DNA from: Streptomyces albus subsp. albus
GTDB taxonomy: Bacteria > Actinomycetota > Actinomycetes > Streptomycetales > Streptomycetaceae
Assembly: GCF_000725885.1 (NCBI RefSeq)
Contig: NZ_JODR01000022.1
Coordinates: 122,077 to 186,076, forward strand
Direction of reading: 5' to 3'
DNA: 64,000 nt
The translations under genes and the position numbers were made by a program. This document shows, one piece after another, positions 27,620 to 36,778 of the stretch. The notes below the pieces were generated by a model. It ran no database searches, was not told the DNA's origin, and worked only from the letters and a program-made list of their open reading frames with translations. The stretch's first letter is position 1. Each line of letters starts with the position of its first letter.

Positions 27620-28714
27620 TCACATACCGGGCTCGATCAGTTCGGTCGCCCGGAGGACCGCCGCCACGGCCTGCGGGTCCTCACCGCCCTGCCGGGCGGC
27701 CACGTCCAGGGCCGTGTCCGCGAACTTGATCGCGTGTTCGTCCCCGTGCGCCGCCGCACGGGCGAAGACTTCCTGCGGGGCGAGTCCGCCGCCGGAGGCA
27801 ACGGGACGGGCCAGCCGGGGAGCGTAGACGGCCGTGACGGCGGCGCTCGCCGCCCAGGCCGCGTCCGCACTGGCGGCCCACAGCTCGCGCGGCAGCGCCG
27901 GCAGGACGCGCAGGACGGCGTTGGGCGCCGTCGCCGCGTGCACCAGCATCACCGGCTCGCCATGCGCATGGGTGGCGTACCGGTGGGTGGCCACCCGTAC
28001 GATCTCCGCCAGGTCGGCGCGGGCCTGCTCCGGGTCGTGTGTGCCGCTTCCGTTCTGTGTACCGGCGGCTGTGGTGCGGGGCCTGCGGGGGAGCGCGGTG
28101 ATGCGGCCCAGGCGCTCGCGGATGCCGCCGCTCTGCTCGGCGATGAGCGGCACGCTCTCGTACCCGTCCGTCGCGGAGGCGGCCCCGGGCAGCGGTTCGA
28201 GGCCGTCCGGCAGCGTGCTGTGCCGCGCCGCCCAGTAGCCCAGCGCGTGGGCCAGCTCCGCGCGGCGCGCCTCGGTCTCGCCGCCGTCGACGAGCAGGGC
28301 GCGCACGGCATGGCCGGTGCGGATCACCGGATGGGTGGCCGCACCGGAGATCCCCGGCAGCAGACGCGGCCACCACAGGGCCAGGACATCCCGCCAGGGA
28401 CGTTCGGTCATCTGCCGGGTGAAGTAGTGCGTCCAGTCCGCCAGCCGCCCAGGATCGCCCAGCGCCGTCCGCCAGTCCTCGTCGGTGAGGGGCGAGTCCG
28501 GGCGGGGCATGTCCTCCAGTTTGTCGGAATAGCCGTCGATCCAGCGGTGCACGGCTGCGGCCTGACCGTGCCGCACGAGTGCTTCGACGGCCATCGGCGC
28601 GTGATTGGAGAGCCAGCCCTCACGCTCGGGGCCGCTGGCGTGGAGACGCTCCAGCGCCTCGTCCAGCGTCCCGGACGTGTCGGGGCTGCCCGCGTCCTTC
28701 GTCGTGGTGTCCAT
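27620..28714 (-). CDS. questin oxidase-like protein (DUF4243)
   Basis: 364 residues. The N-terminal pattern LDEALERLHASGPE, then WLSNHAPMAVEALVRHGQ, RWIDGYSDKL and DWTHYFTRQM matches questin oxidase-like proteins, named for the fungal Baeyer-Villiger-type enzyme. Later HPVIRTGHAVRALL and HAATAPNAVLRVLPAL keep the conserved histidines (NHxPM, HxVIRTGHAVRA, HAATAP) that are thought to form the active site. The bacterial substrate is unknown. It is convergent with the macrodomain gene and upstream of nothing obviously related. Confidence 0.8.
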   Translation of the reverse strand: MDTTTKDAGSPDTSGTLDEALERLHASGPEREGWLSNHAPMAVEALVRHGQAAAVHRWIDGYSDKLEDMPRPDSPLTDEDWRTALGDPGRLADWTHYFTRQMTERPWRDVLALWWPRLLPGISGAATHPVIRTGHAVRALLVDGGETEARRAELAHALGYWAARHSTLPDGLEPLPGAASATDGYESVPLIAEQSGGIRERLGRITALPRRPRTTAAGTQNGSGTHDPEQARADLAEIVRVATHRYATHAHGEPVMLVHAATAPNAVLRVLPALPRELWAASADAAWAASAAVTAVYAPRLARPVASGGGLAPQEVFARAAAHGDEHAIKFADTALDVAARQGGEDPQAVAAVLRATELIEPGM

Positions 28715-28924
28715 ACCGGGACGCTACGAGGGGGCGCCACGGGCGGAAACAGGCCCAGGACCGAGTTACGGCTGCCGCGGGACTTAGGACCGGCGCACGG
28801 GCCGACCTGTACGCGGGCTGACCTGTGCGCGCGGGCCGCCTGCCGTGCGGGGCGACGGTCGCACGGGTCGACGGGCGTGCGGGCCGACCGGCGTGCGCCC
28901 CGGTGGCGGACCTGGCTGCGTGCG

Positions 28925-28966
28925 CCGGGCCGTACGCCACGCTGCCCGGCGCGGCGTACGGCCCGG
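28925..28966 (-). terminator. terminator hairpin of the ABC ATPase gene
   Basis: CCGGGCCGTACGCC (28925-28938), 14-base loop, GGCGTACGGCCCGG (28953-28966): a perfect 14-bp stem, starting 11 bp past the stop of the minus-strand ATPase gene at 28977. Confidence 0.8.
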
Positions 28967-28976
28967 TGGGCGGAGG

Positions 28977-29783
28977 TCAGCGCCGGGTGCCCGAGCGGGC
29001 CAGCCAGCGGCCGTCCTGCCGGCTCACCTCGATGGGGCGGCCGAAGCACTGCGTCATCAGCTCGCCGGTGAGCACGTCGGAGACGGGCCCCTGCGCCCCG
29101 ACACGGCCCTCGCGCAGCAGCAGGGCATGACTGGTGGTCGGCGGCAGCTCCTCCAGGTGGTGGGTCACCGTCACGGTCGCCAGCGTGGGACGGTCCGCGG
29201 CCAGCCGGCGCAGCGCGTCGATCAGGTCCTCGCGGGAGGGCAGGTCCAGGGCGTTGAAGGGCTCGTCCAGCAGGAGCAGGGAAGGGGACGGCATCAGGGC
29301 GCGGGCGATCAGGATGCGGGCACGCTGGCCGCCGGAGCAGACCCCGAAGGGCCGGTCGGCCAGCTCCTTGCACCCCAGCTCGGACAGCAGCTCGCTCGCC
29401 AACTGCCGTGTCGCATCGTCGTACTTGCGCCACAGCGGCTGGACCGTACCCGTCGCACCGGTCAGGACGACCGTGTGCGCCGTCGCGTCCTGCGGCACCC
29501 GCTGCGAGGTGGAGACGTGACCGATGTGGGCGCGCAGCTCCCGCACGTCCACCCGGCCCAGCCGGTTGCCGAGCACCTCCACGCTGCCGGTGGTGGGGTG
29601 CATCACGGCGCCGATCAGTTTCAGCAGTGTCGTCTTGCCCGCCCCGTTGGCCCCCAGGAGAGCCCAGTGCTCGCCGGCCCGCACCGACCAGTCGATGCCG
29701 TCGAGGATGAGCTGGTCCGAGGTCGTGCGGCGGACGCTGACCCCCTCCAGCGCGGCGACGTGGCGGGGCGACGAGTTGTTCAT
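28977..29783 (-). CDS. ABC transporter ATP-binding protein (ModF/YlmA-like)
   Basis: 268 residues with all ATPase motifs: Walker A GANGAGKTT, Q-loop HVSTSQRV, signature CSGGQRAR (LSGGQ-like), Walker B LLLLDEPFNALD and H-loop THHLEELP. The region between Walker A and signature is typical of the ModF/YlmA subgroup, which usually lacks a dedicated permease gene. No permease lies beside it, so it is an orphan ATPase whose partner or target is unknown. A strong terminator follows its 3' end. Confidence 0.88.
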   Translation of the reverse strand: MNNSSPRHVAALEGVSVRRTTSDQLILDGIDWSVRAGEHWALLGANGAGKTTLLKLIGAVMHPTTGSVEVLGNRLGRVDVRELRAHIGHVSTSQRVPQDATAHTVVLTGATGTVQPLWRKYDDATRQLASELLSELGCKELADRPFGVCSGGQRARILIARALMPSPSLLLLDEPFNALDLPSREDLIDALRRLAADRPTLATVTVTHHLEELPPTTSHALLLREGRVGAQGPVSDVLTGELMTQCFGRPIEVSRQDGRWLARSGTRR

Positions 29784-29997
29784 GGCGGGGCCTCCCGGAC
29801 CTGCGGCGGAATGCGGCGGGCGGGCCGGGCGGCTCCGCGCGCCGAGCGGGCGCCCAGACTAGCTGTAACAGGCAGCGGTCCGCGTCGGCGTCTCACCACC
29901 GGAGACGGCCGGCGACTCCCAGGTGCCGAGGCGGACGGTCACCACCTCACCCGGGGCTCCGGTGCCCACACGGCGGACGCCCGCCAGACGCGAGGCT

Positions 29998-30588
29998 TCA
30001 CCAGTCGGTGGGCGTTTCGGCGTACCGTCCCACCGACGGCAGCCAGCACAGGACGACCGCAGCTACGGCCAGCACGGCAGCGCACAGGCTGGTCGCGTGC
30101 AAGGTGACCGGTGCGGCGTCGCGCAGGATGAACACGTGCGGGACGGCGGCGGCCGTCAGCGCCACGAGCGTCAGCGCCAGGCGGGCCCACCGGTTTCCGG
30201 TACGGGCGGACAAGGCGCACAGCAGCAGGGCGACGGCGAGTACGGCGGCCAGAAGGGCGCGGGCCGACATGGTGCCCTGCCAGTCGGTGACGACGCTGTC
30301 CCAGGCGGTGCCTGCCATCCGTGCGATGTCGGCGGGGCGCGTACCCGAGGGGAGCCCCACGGCGGACGGGTCACTCGCGACGGCGTTGCGGACATTTTCG
30401 TCCGCGAGATCCTTGCCGCCCAGGTACACCATCAGCGCCCCCAGTGCGCTGGAGAGCGCGGACAGCACGGCGGTGCACAGCATGGCGACCAGTGGGACGG
30501 GTCTGCGTGTCGGCGCTCCCGGTGGTCCTCCGGCGTCCGGGAGGCCGGACGGGGAGCCGGTGGCGGTGGTGGTCGGGGAGTGGCTCAC
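29998..30588 (-). CDS. four-helix membrane protein, hypothetical
   Basis: 196 residues. Four hydrophobic segments are visible: PLVAMLCTAVLSALSSALGA, RALLAAVLAVALLLCALSA, LALTLVALTAAAVPHVFIL and SLCAAVLAVAAVVLCWLP. A disordered Gly/Pro/Thr-rich N-terminus precedes them. Between helices 1 and 2 is an extracellular-looking loop of about 50 residues. I recognise no family. It lies alone between the ABC ATPase and lutC. Confidence 0.65.
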   Translation of the reverse strand: MSHSPTTTATGSPSGLPDAGGPPGAPTRRPVPLVAMLCTAVLSALSSALGALMVYLGGKDLADENVRNAVASDPSAVGLPSGTRPADIARMAGTAWDSVVTDWQGTMSARALLAAVLAVALLLCALSARTGNRWARLALTLVALTAAAVPHVFILRDAAPVTLHATSLCAAVLAVAAVVLCWLPSVGRYAETPTDW

Positions 30589-30759
30589 GGGCGGGTGTCT
30601 CCTTGTACGACACGTGAGGGGCAGGTTGATCGACTCGACCCTTCCACGGTGCCGCCCGGTGAACCACCCGTTCCGGTCAGTAACTTGAAGAACACATTCC
30701 TCAACGCCCCCAAGTGCGGGGAGCGTCGGTAAGCCGTCGGCACACGGGCCCGCGGCCGG

Positions 30760-31425
30760 TCAGAGAAGGAACCCCTCCTCGGAGACCAGGATCACGTCCA
30801 GGGTGCGCGGCCCGTGGACGCCCTCCACCCGGTTCAGCTCGATGTCGCTGGTCGCCGAAGGGCCCGAGATCCACGTCTGGGGCCGGGCCGGATCCAGCCG
30901 TTCCAGCGCCTGCGGCACCGACCCGACGACCTGCTCGGGAACCCGCACCACACAGAGGTGATGATCCGGCACCAGCGTGATCCGGCGGCGCCCCTGGTCC
31001 CGGGATGCGTCCAGCACCAGCGTGCCCGTCTCCGCCACGGCGACGGCGCACCCGGTCACCACGCTGCCCACGGCGTCCAGGGCGTGCGAAGGCAGCTCCG
31101 CCGAATCGTGGACCCGCTCGACGCCCGCGGGCAGCCAGGAGTCCGGCAGCCCGGCGGGCACCACCACGCTGCGCGAGCCCTGCCGGGCCAGCAGCCGTGC
31201 GATCGTCTCCGGCAGCGCCGAGGGCACACAGTGGTGCACCCGGGCCCGGTAGTCGGCCAGGTTCTCCGCCAGCAGACGTGCCGTCTCGCGAGGGTCGCGG
31301 TCGCCGTGCACCCGCAGATAGTCGCGGGGGACCGGCACGTCCTCGGGCCGCTCGGTGCGCGGGACGTCCGCCAGGGCACGGCGCACCCGGCCCAGCACCG
31401 TCTCACGGCTGCTCGGGCTGCTCAT
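30760..31425 (-). CDS. lutC: lactate utilization protein C (LUD domain)
   Basis: 221 residues from ATG 31425, with a perfect GGAAGGAGG upstream. The LUD domain is seen in the start SSRETVLGRVRRALADV, the middle VVVPAGLPDSWLP and GCAVAVAETGTLVLDASRDQ, and the end TWISGPSATSDIELNRVEGVHGP, the family signature. LutC works with LutA and LutB in the oxidation of L-lactate to pyruvate. The start lies 23 bp inside the end of lutB, so translation is coupled. It is the last gene of the operon. Confidence 0.93.
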   Translation of the reverse strand: MSSPSSRETVLGRVRRALADVPRTERPEDVPVPRDYLRVHGDRDPRETARLLAENLADYRARVHHCVPSALPETIARLLARQGSRSVVVPAGLPDSWLPAGVERVHDSAELPSHALDAVGSVVTGCAVAVAETGTLVLDASRDQGRRRITLVPDHHLCVVRVPEQVVGSVPQALERLDPARPQTWISGPSATSDIELNRVEGVHGPRTLDVILVSEEGFLL

Positions 31426-33094
31426 CTCCGCCTCCTTCCGTCCGGCTGCCACCGGCCCGACCGCCCGGCCGCCGCCCGCCTCCGTCCGGGCCGCCCCCGC
31501 TGTGCCGCCCGTCCGCTCCGGTGCGACCGCTCTGCTCTCGCGGGACGGTGCCGCCGCTCCGCGCTCCTCGGCCGGTGCCGCGCTCCCGCTGGTCCGGGCC
31601 GGTGCCCGTGGCGCCGCCTCGGGTGCGGCGCCACCAGTCCCGGAAGGACTCCGGCGGCACGCGCGGCACATCCCTGGTGTCCGTCCAGGCGCTGCCCGGG
31701 CCCGGGAGCCGGCGCGGCACCAGCCGCCGGGCCCGGGAGGCCAGCCGCTCACCGGCCCGCAGCGCACCGGGATGGTCGAACGCCCACGTGGCCGCCCGCA
31801 TGGCGGCCCGTTCCGCGGCGTGGCCTTTGGCGGGCTGCACCGTCGTGCGCTGCCCCCGCACCGTCGCGGTACCGCCCTGCACCACGCGCTCCCTCAGGTG
31901 CACCAGCACCTCCGGAATGTCGATCGCCACCGGGCACACCTCGTAGCAGGCTCCGCACAGCGACGACGCGTACGGCAAGGACGCGTCCAGACCCGTCTCC
32001 AGACTGTCCAGCTGCGGGGTGAGGATGGCGCCGATCGGCCCCGGATAGGGCGAGCCGTAGGCATGACCGCCCGCCCGCTCGTAGACCGGGCACACATTGA
32101 GACAGGCGGAGCAGCGGATGCAGCGCAGCGTCTGCCGGCCCACCTGGTCGGCCAGCGTGTCGGTACGGCCGTTGTCCAGCAGCACCAGATGGAAGGCGCT
32201 CGGGCCGTCCCCGTCGGTGGTGCCCGTCCACGTCGAGGTGTACGGATTCATCCGCTCCGCCGTGGACGAACGCGGCAGCAACTGGAGGAACACCTCGAGG
32301 TCCCGCCACGTCGGCACGACCTTCTCGATGCCGACGACCGAGATCAGCGTCTCCGGGAGCGTCAGACACATCCGGCCGTTGCCCTCGGACTCCACGACGA
32401 CCAGCGTGCCGCTCTCGGCGACCATGAAGTTCGCCCCCGAGATGCCCACTTTCGCGCGGAGGAACTTCTCGCGCAGATGCAGCCGGGCGGCTTCCGCCAG
32501 CTCAGCCGGGTCGTCCGACAGCCCCTCCGGCGCGGCACGCCCCCACCGTCCCATCCGGTCCTGGAAAATCTCCTGGATCTCGCCCCTGTTGCGGTGGATG
32601 GCGGGCACCAGGATGTGCGACGGGCGGTCGTCGCCCAGCTGCACGATCAGCTCCGCCAGGTCGGTCTCGTACGCGGCGATCCCGGCGCGCTCCAGCGCCT
32701 CGTTGAGACCGATCTCCTGGGTGGCCATCGACTTGACCTTGACCACCTCACGCTCGCCGGTCTCCCGCACCAGTCGCGTGACGATGTCGTTGGCCTCCTG
32801 GGCGTCCGCCGCCCAGTGCACGATTCCGCCGGCATCGGTCACCGACTGTTCCAACTGCTCCAAATAGTGGTCGAGATGGCGCAGCGTACGGTCCTTGATG
32901 TGTGCTCCTGCCTCGCGCAGCGCCGCCCAGTCCGGCAGTTCGGCCACCGCACCCGCCCGCTTGTCGCGGATGGTGTGGGTCGCGTGCCGCAGATTGCGGC
33001 GCAGCCGTGCGTCCCGTGTGGAGGCTTCGGCCGCCTCCGGAAACGTCGGCATCCCCACGTACGTGACACTCGAGGCGTTCGTCCGTCCGTTCAC
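31403..33094 (-). CDS. lutB: lactate utilization iron-sulfur protein B
   Basis: 563 residues from GTG 33094, with GGGAGG six bases upstream; it overlaps the lutA stop by four bases (GTGA). The N-terminal LUD domain (VKVKSMATQEIGLNEALE, AKVGISGANFMVAESGTLVV) is followed by two 4Fe-4S motifs (CIRCSACLNVCPVY and CGACYEVCPVAID). The C-terminal tail of about 60 residues is Gly/Arg/Thr-rich and longer than in Bacillus LutB. It transfers electrons in the LutABC L-lactate dehydrogenase complex. Confidence 0.94.
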   Translation of the reverse strand: MNGRTNASSVTYVGMPTFPEAAEASTRDARLRRNLRHATHTIRDKRAGAVAELPDWAALREAGAHIKDRTLRHLDHYLEQLEQSVTDAGGIVHWAADAQEANDIVTRLVRETGEREVVKVKSMATQEIGLNEALERAGIAAYETDLAELIVQLGDDRPSHILVPAIHRNRGEIQEIFQDRMGRWGRAAPEGLSDDPAELAEAARLHLREKFLRAKVGISGANFMVAESGTLVVVESEGNGRMCLTLPETLISVVGIEKVVPTWRDLEVFLQLLPRSSTAERMNPYTSTWTGTTDGDGPSAFHLVLLDNGRTDTLADQVGRQTLRCIRCSACLNVCPVYERAGGHAYGSPYPGPIGAILTPQLDSLETGLDASLPYASSLCGACYEVCPVAIDIPEVLVHLRERVVQGGTATVRGQRTTVQPAKGHAAERAAMRAATWAFDHPGALRAGERLASRARRLVPRRLPGPGSAWTDTRDVPRVPPESFRDWWRRTRGGATGTGPDQRERGTGRGARSGGTVPREQSGRTGADGRHSGGGPDGGGRRPGGRAGGSRTEGGGDEQPEQP

Positions 33095-33843
33095 AGGGGG
33101 GCCTCCCTCGTGCTCGCCAGGATCTCCGCCAGATGCACGGGCCGCACCCGCGAGCCGGCACGGGACAGCGTGCCCCCGATGTGCATCAGACAGGAGTTGT
33201 CCACCGTGCACACCGACGACGCTCCCGTCTTCTCGATGTGCCGCACCTTGTCGGCGCCCATGGCCGACGAGACGGCCGCGTTCTTGACGGCGAACGTGCC
33301 GCCGAAACCGCAGCACTCCTCGGCGCCCCCCAGCTCCCGCAGCTCCAGCCCCTCCACCTGCTCCAGCAGCTTCCTGGGGCGCTCACCCAGGCCGAGCATG
33401 CGCAGGCCGTGGCAGGTCGGGTGGTAGGTGACCGTGTGGGGGTAGTAGGCCCCGACATCGGTGACCCCCAGGACGTCGACCAAGAACTCCGTCAGCTCCC
33501 AGGTGCGGGGCACCAGGCGCTCCGCAGCCCGGGCCAGAGCCTGGCCCCGGCCCTCGGCGGCGGCCTTCGCCCCGATCCGTGGATAGTTCTCCCGCACCAT
33601 GGCCGCACACGACCCGGACGGTACGACGATGTGGTCGTAGCCCTCGAAAGCGGCGGCACAGCGGTGCACCAAGGGCTCGGTGGCGTGCCGGTAACCGGTG
33701 TTGAACTGCGGCTGGCCGCAGCACGACTGCTCCTGGGGGAAGTCGACCTCCACGCCCAGGCGCTCCAGCAGCGTCACCACGGCCTGACCCGTGCGCGGAT
33801 ACAGCGCGTCGTTGATACAGGTGACGAAGAGCGCTACGCGCAC
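33091..33843 (-). CDS. lutA: lactate utilization protein A (CCG domains)
   Basis: 250 residues from GTG 33843, with AAGGAGG upstream. Two cysteine-rich CCG domains are clear: SCCGQPQFNTGYRHA and ECCGFGGTFAVKNA, plus HPTCHGLRMLG. LutA carries Fe-S or haem-type redox ligands and forms the first subunit of the L-lactate oxidation complex. It is first in lutABC, all genes coupled by short overlaps. The upstream 320-bp gap must hold the promoter; I saw no clear LldR-type operator there. Confidence 0.93.
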   Translation of the reverse strand: MRVALFVTCINDALYPRTGQAVVTLLERLGVEVDFPQEQSCCGQPQFNTGYRHATEPLVHRCAAAFEGYDHIVVPSGSCAAMVRENYPRIGAKAAAEGRGQALARAAERLVPRTWELTEFLVDVLGVTDVGAYYPHTVTYHPTCHGLRMLGLGERPRKLLEQVEGLELRELGGAEECCGFGGTFAVKNAAVSSAMGADKVRHIEKTGASSVCTVDNSCLMHIGGTLSRAGSRVRPVHLAEILASTREAPL

Positions 33844-34163
33844 GGCGCCTCCTTCCGTCCCGGCTCTCGCGTCCTGGTCCAGTCGGCCCTCGCGGGGACC
33901 CCGTCGGGGTGCGGACTGTGCGGTCCGCTCCCGCGACGGATGATCATCTCGGGAACATACTCTCGCAGCCGCACACCGTCGGCACCAAGAGCGCCCCGTA
34001 CGGAGCCCCCGGGCACACCCGCTCGCGCGGCGCGGTGCGGCACGAAGCGGGGGTGACGCTGCTGTCGGCCCCCAGAGAACGCACTGGATGGGACCGGAAG
34101 TCGCACCGGACGGGTGCCGCCGTGGCACATCAGTCCCGCGGAGGGGCACCGCGTTACTCAGGA
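33844..34163. other. 320-bp intergenic region upstream of lutABC
   Basis: It lies between the lutA start and the 3' end of the monooxygenase gene. It must hold the lut promoter. The only symmetric element I see is GATGATCATC at 33939-33948, a perfect 10-bp palindrome about 100 bp upstream of lutA. No gene is supported. Confidence 0.35.
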
Positions 34164-35279
34164 TCAGGCTGCCGGGTTCCTCGTCAGACCGGTGCCGGTG
34201 TCGGCCGTGACCTCATGGCCGCCTGCCAGCAGCGCCCGGATGTCCCGCACGGCGGCGCGGCCGGCCCGGTTGGCGCCGATGGTGCTGGCGGAGGGGCCGT
34301 ACCCGACCAGATGGACGCGCTCGTCGCGGACCGCGCGGGTGCCCTCCAGCCGGATGCCGCCGCCGGGCTCGCGCAGCCGCAGCGGAGCCAGATGGTCGAT
34401 GGCGGGCCGGAAGCCGGTCGCCCACAGGATGGTGTCCGCCGCAGCCTGGCTGCCGTCGTCCCAGGCCACGCCGTCCTCGGTGACGCGGCTGAACATCGGC
34501 ACCCGCTCCAGCACCCCCCGCTCCCGCGCGCGCCGCATCTCCTCCGTCATCGGCAGCCCTGTCACGGAGACCACACTCTGCGGCGGCAGCCCCTGCCGTA
34601 CCCGCTGCTCGACCAGCGCGACGGCGGCGCGGCCCTCCTCGGGCCCGAAAGGGCCGGCACGGAACAGCGGCGGGCGGCGCGTCACCCATACCGTCTCCCG
34701 CGCCACCTCTGAGATCTCCAGCAGATGCTGCACGGCCGAGGTCCCGCCCCCTACGACGACCACCCGCTTGCCCACGAACGCGTCCGTGTCCGGCCCCCGG
34801 TATCCGGAGGTGTGCAGCTGCCGGCCCCGGAACAGCTCCTGTCCCGGAACCCGGGGCCAGAACGGCCGGTCCCAGGTCCCCGTCGCGTTGATCACGGCAC
34901 GTGCGGCCCAGTCACCCTCCGAAGTCCGCACCAGCAGCCGGCCTCCCCAGCCGGCGTCCCGCACCTCCCGGACGTCCACCGGCCGCCGCACCGACAATCC
35001 GAACCGGTGTTCGTAGTGGGTGAAGTACTCGCCGATCACCTCGGAGGACGGCCGCCCGGGATCGGCGCCGGTCAGCTGCATACCGGGCAGCGCGTGCATC
35101 CCGTGGACCCGGCCGTAGGTGAGGGTCGGCCACCGGAACTGCCACGCCCCACCGGGTGCCGGCGCATGGTCGAGCACCACGAAGTCCTCACCGGGCGTCA
35201 AACCCGTACGCCGCAGGTGGTACGCGCTGGACAGCCCCGCCTGACCGGCGCCGATGACCACGACCTCCACGTTCTCCAT
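34164..35279 (-). CDS. flavin-containing monooxygenase-type NAD(P)/FAD oxidoreductase
   Basis: 371 residues from ATG 35279 (MENVEVVVIGAGQAGLSSA); the frame is open to 35363. The FAD-binding Rossmann motif GAGQAGLS is at residues 10-17, GGAWQFRWPTLTYGRVHGM follows, and the second NADPH-binding motif VVVVGGGTSAVQ is near residue 175. ATGFRPAIDHL near the C-terminus is the FMO/CzcO-type ATG motif. It probably oxygenates a small organic substrate or acts as a pyridine-nucleotide oxidoreductase. It is divergent from yjbQ, 71 bp apart. Confidence 0.87.
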   Translation of the reverse strand: MENVEVVVIGAGQAGLSSAYHLRRTGLTPGEDFVVLDHAPAPGGAWQFRWPTLTYGRVHGMHALPGMQLTGADPGRPSSEVIGEYFTHYEHRFGLSVRRPVDVREVRDAGWGGRLLVRTSEGDWAARAVINATGTWDRPFWPRVPGQELFRGRQLHTSGYRGPDTDAFVGKRVVVVGGGTSAVQHLLEISEVARETVWVTRRPPLFRAGPFGPEEGRAAVALVEQRVRQGLPPQSVVSVTGLPMTEEMRRARERGVLERVPMFSRVTEDGVAWDDGSQAAADTILWATGFRPAIDHLAPLRLREPGGGIRLEGTRAVRDERVHLVGYGPSASTIGANRAGRAAVRDIRALLAGGHEVTADTGTGLTRNPAA

Positions 35280-35350
35280 GCCCGTACGAACCACACACGG
35301 CCCCGGAACCTTCCCGCGTCCCGTGACCACCCGGCCCCCAGAATGGAGGC

Positions 35351-35773
35351 ATGACCGACGCACTGCGCACCCATGTCCTGCGGATCACGACCGGCTCCAG
35401 CGAGACGGTCCACGACCTCACCCGGGACTGCGAGACCTTCCTCGCCGACGCGGCCCAGGGCCGGGACGGACTGCTCAACGTCTTCGTCCCGCACGCCACC
35501 GCGGGCATCGCCATCCTGGAGACCGGCGCCGGCAGCGACGACGATCTCCTCTCCGCCCTGCGCGACCTTCTTCCCCCGGACGACCGCTGGCGCCACCGGC
35601 ACGGCAGCCCCGGCCACGGCCGCGACCACGTCCTGCCCGCCCTCGTCCCCCCGCACGCCACCCTCCCCGTCCTCGGCGGCTCCCTCGCCCTCGGCACCTG
35701 GCAGTCCGTCTGCCTGGTGGACACCAACGTCGACAACCCGGAGCGGAAGGTGCGGTTGAGTTTCCTGGGCTGA
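35351..35773 (+). CDS. yjbQ: YjbQ/UPF0047-family protein
   Basis: 140 residues, close to the family norm. The signature LLNVFVPHATAGIAILETGAG (His and Glu) and GTWQSVCLVDTNVDNPERKV near the end are typical of UPF0047, a small trimeric protein with thiamine-phosphate-synthase activity in E. coli YjbQ. The gene is intact. Its last ~55 bp are repeated twice further right (42051-42104 and 44800-44855), so its 3' end appears to be the integration target of the island that follows. Confidence 0.9.
   Translation: MTDALRTHVLRITTGSSETVHDLTRDCETFLADAAQGRDGLLNVFVPHATAGIAILETGAGSDDDLLSALRDLLPPDDRWRHRHGSPGHGRDHVLPALVPPHATLPVLGGSLALGTWQSVCLVDTNVDNPERKVRLSFLG
35716..35773 (+). repeat. att-like direct repeat, copy A (yjbQ 3' end)
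   Basis: The copy inside intact yjbQ, beginning GGTGGACACCAACGTCGAC and ending at the TGA stop. It is repeated with few changes at 42051-42104 and 44800-44855, all in the same orientation. It is proposed as the chromosome-side junction (attL) of the island. Confidence 0.7.
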
Positions 35774-35774
35774 T

Positions 35775-35790
35775 CCAAGGTCGTCCTTGG
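35775..35790 (+). terminator. short hairpin after yjbQ
   Basis: CCAAGG TCGT CCTTGG, a perfect 6-bp stem directly after the yjbQ stop. It is not repeated after the other att copies, so it belongs to the element or is a terminator. Confidence 0.4.
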
Positions 35791-35879
35791 TGTGGCCGCC
35801 ATGTCGCCGTGCTCTGCCCGGCCGCAACGGAGCGGCGGTGCGTGGTGTGGGCATGGATGTGGCGGAACGTCCCCGGGAC

Positions 35880-36777
35880 GGCTGCGGAAAGTGTCTGGTC
35901 GGCGTGCGGCGGCTGTCCCGCATGAGGGCGGCCACGACTTCGCCGGAACGGCAGCGGCAGGACGTGCTGACAGCCGCCGCGTCGATCGGCGGGCACATCA
36001 TCGGCTGGGGCCGATGACGGGGAAGTCTCCGGTGCCACCGATCCGGTGACCAGGCCGCAGCTGGGGCCCTGGCTGCGGGACGAGATGGGCTCCTACGACG
36101 GCTTGGTCGCCGCGGCGGTGGACCGGCTCGGGCGGAACGTCGTCGACTGCCTGAACACCGGCTGCAAAATGCGTGACGAGGGCAAGCTCCTCCTCACCCG
36201 TGGCCACGACGGTCCCTGGAACCTCGATGATCCGGCCGACGAGAACAGCTTCACGATCGAGGCGTGGGGCGCGCAGATGGAGCTGCGCTCCATTCAGCGC
36301 CGTAACCGTGACGCCACGGTCAAGGCGCGCACGGCGGGCCGTCCCAAGCATCAGCCGTCCTACGGGTTCCGGAACGTGCGGAAGGTGATGAACGGCAGGG
36401 TCGACAGCGTGGAGCTGCACCCGCACGCGGCCGTTGTCATCAGGAACGTGGCGCAGCGCATCCTCGCCGATCCAATGAATGTGACTCCCAGCAGCGAGGC
36501 GGCGCGGTTGAACCGCATCGGCGAACTCGCGCCTGCCGACCACACCGATGCGATGTACGGCAAGCCCGCGCGGGGGCGGCGGTGGTATCCGACGAGTTTG
36601 AAGAACATCCTCCTTTCGGAGGCCGTTCTGGGCTACCTCATGCACCGCGGCAAGCCGGTCATCGACCAGGAGGGCAATCCGGTACGGCTCTGCGAGGGGC
36701 TGTGGGACCGGATGACGCACGACGCGCTGAACGTGGTCGGAGGCTGGTTCGAAGCCGTCGATGCGGTAGTCGGGGCT
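35880..36777 (+). pseudogene. large serine recombinase, frameshifted and truncated
   Basis: The N-terminal catalytic part is in one frame (VGVRRLSRMRAATTSPERQR, with the nucleophile Ser in RLS, followed by GHIIGWG). The rest of the catalytic domain and the recombinase domain are in another frame from 36046 (VDRLGRNVVD, MELRSIQRRNRD, PSYGFRNVRK, YPTSLKNILLSEAVLGYL, GLWDRMTHDAL). A frameshift near 36020-36045 separates them, and the C-terminal zinc/coiled-coil part is missing after about 36770. It is therefore a dead integrase. It lies directly beside the att-like copy A, as an element integrase would. Confidence 0.8.
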
Positions 36778-36778
36778 G

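Noticed and set aside
28790..28925. Repeated GGGCCGACCTG-type words
   Set aside because: Degenerate and short; likely simple GC-rich drift between genes. Only the 14-bp hairpin next to it was kept.
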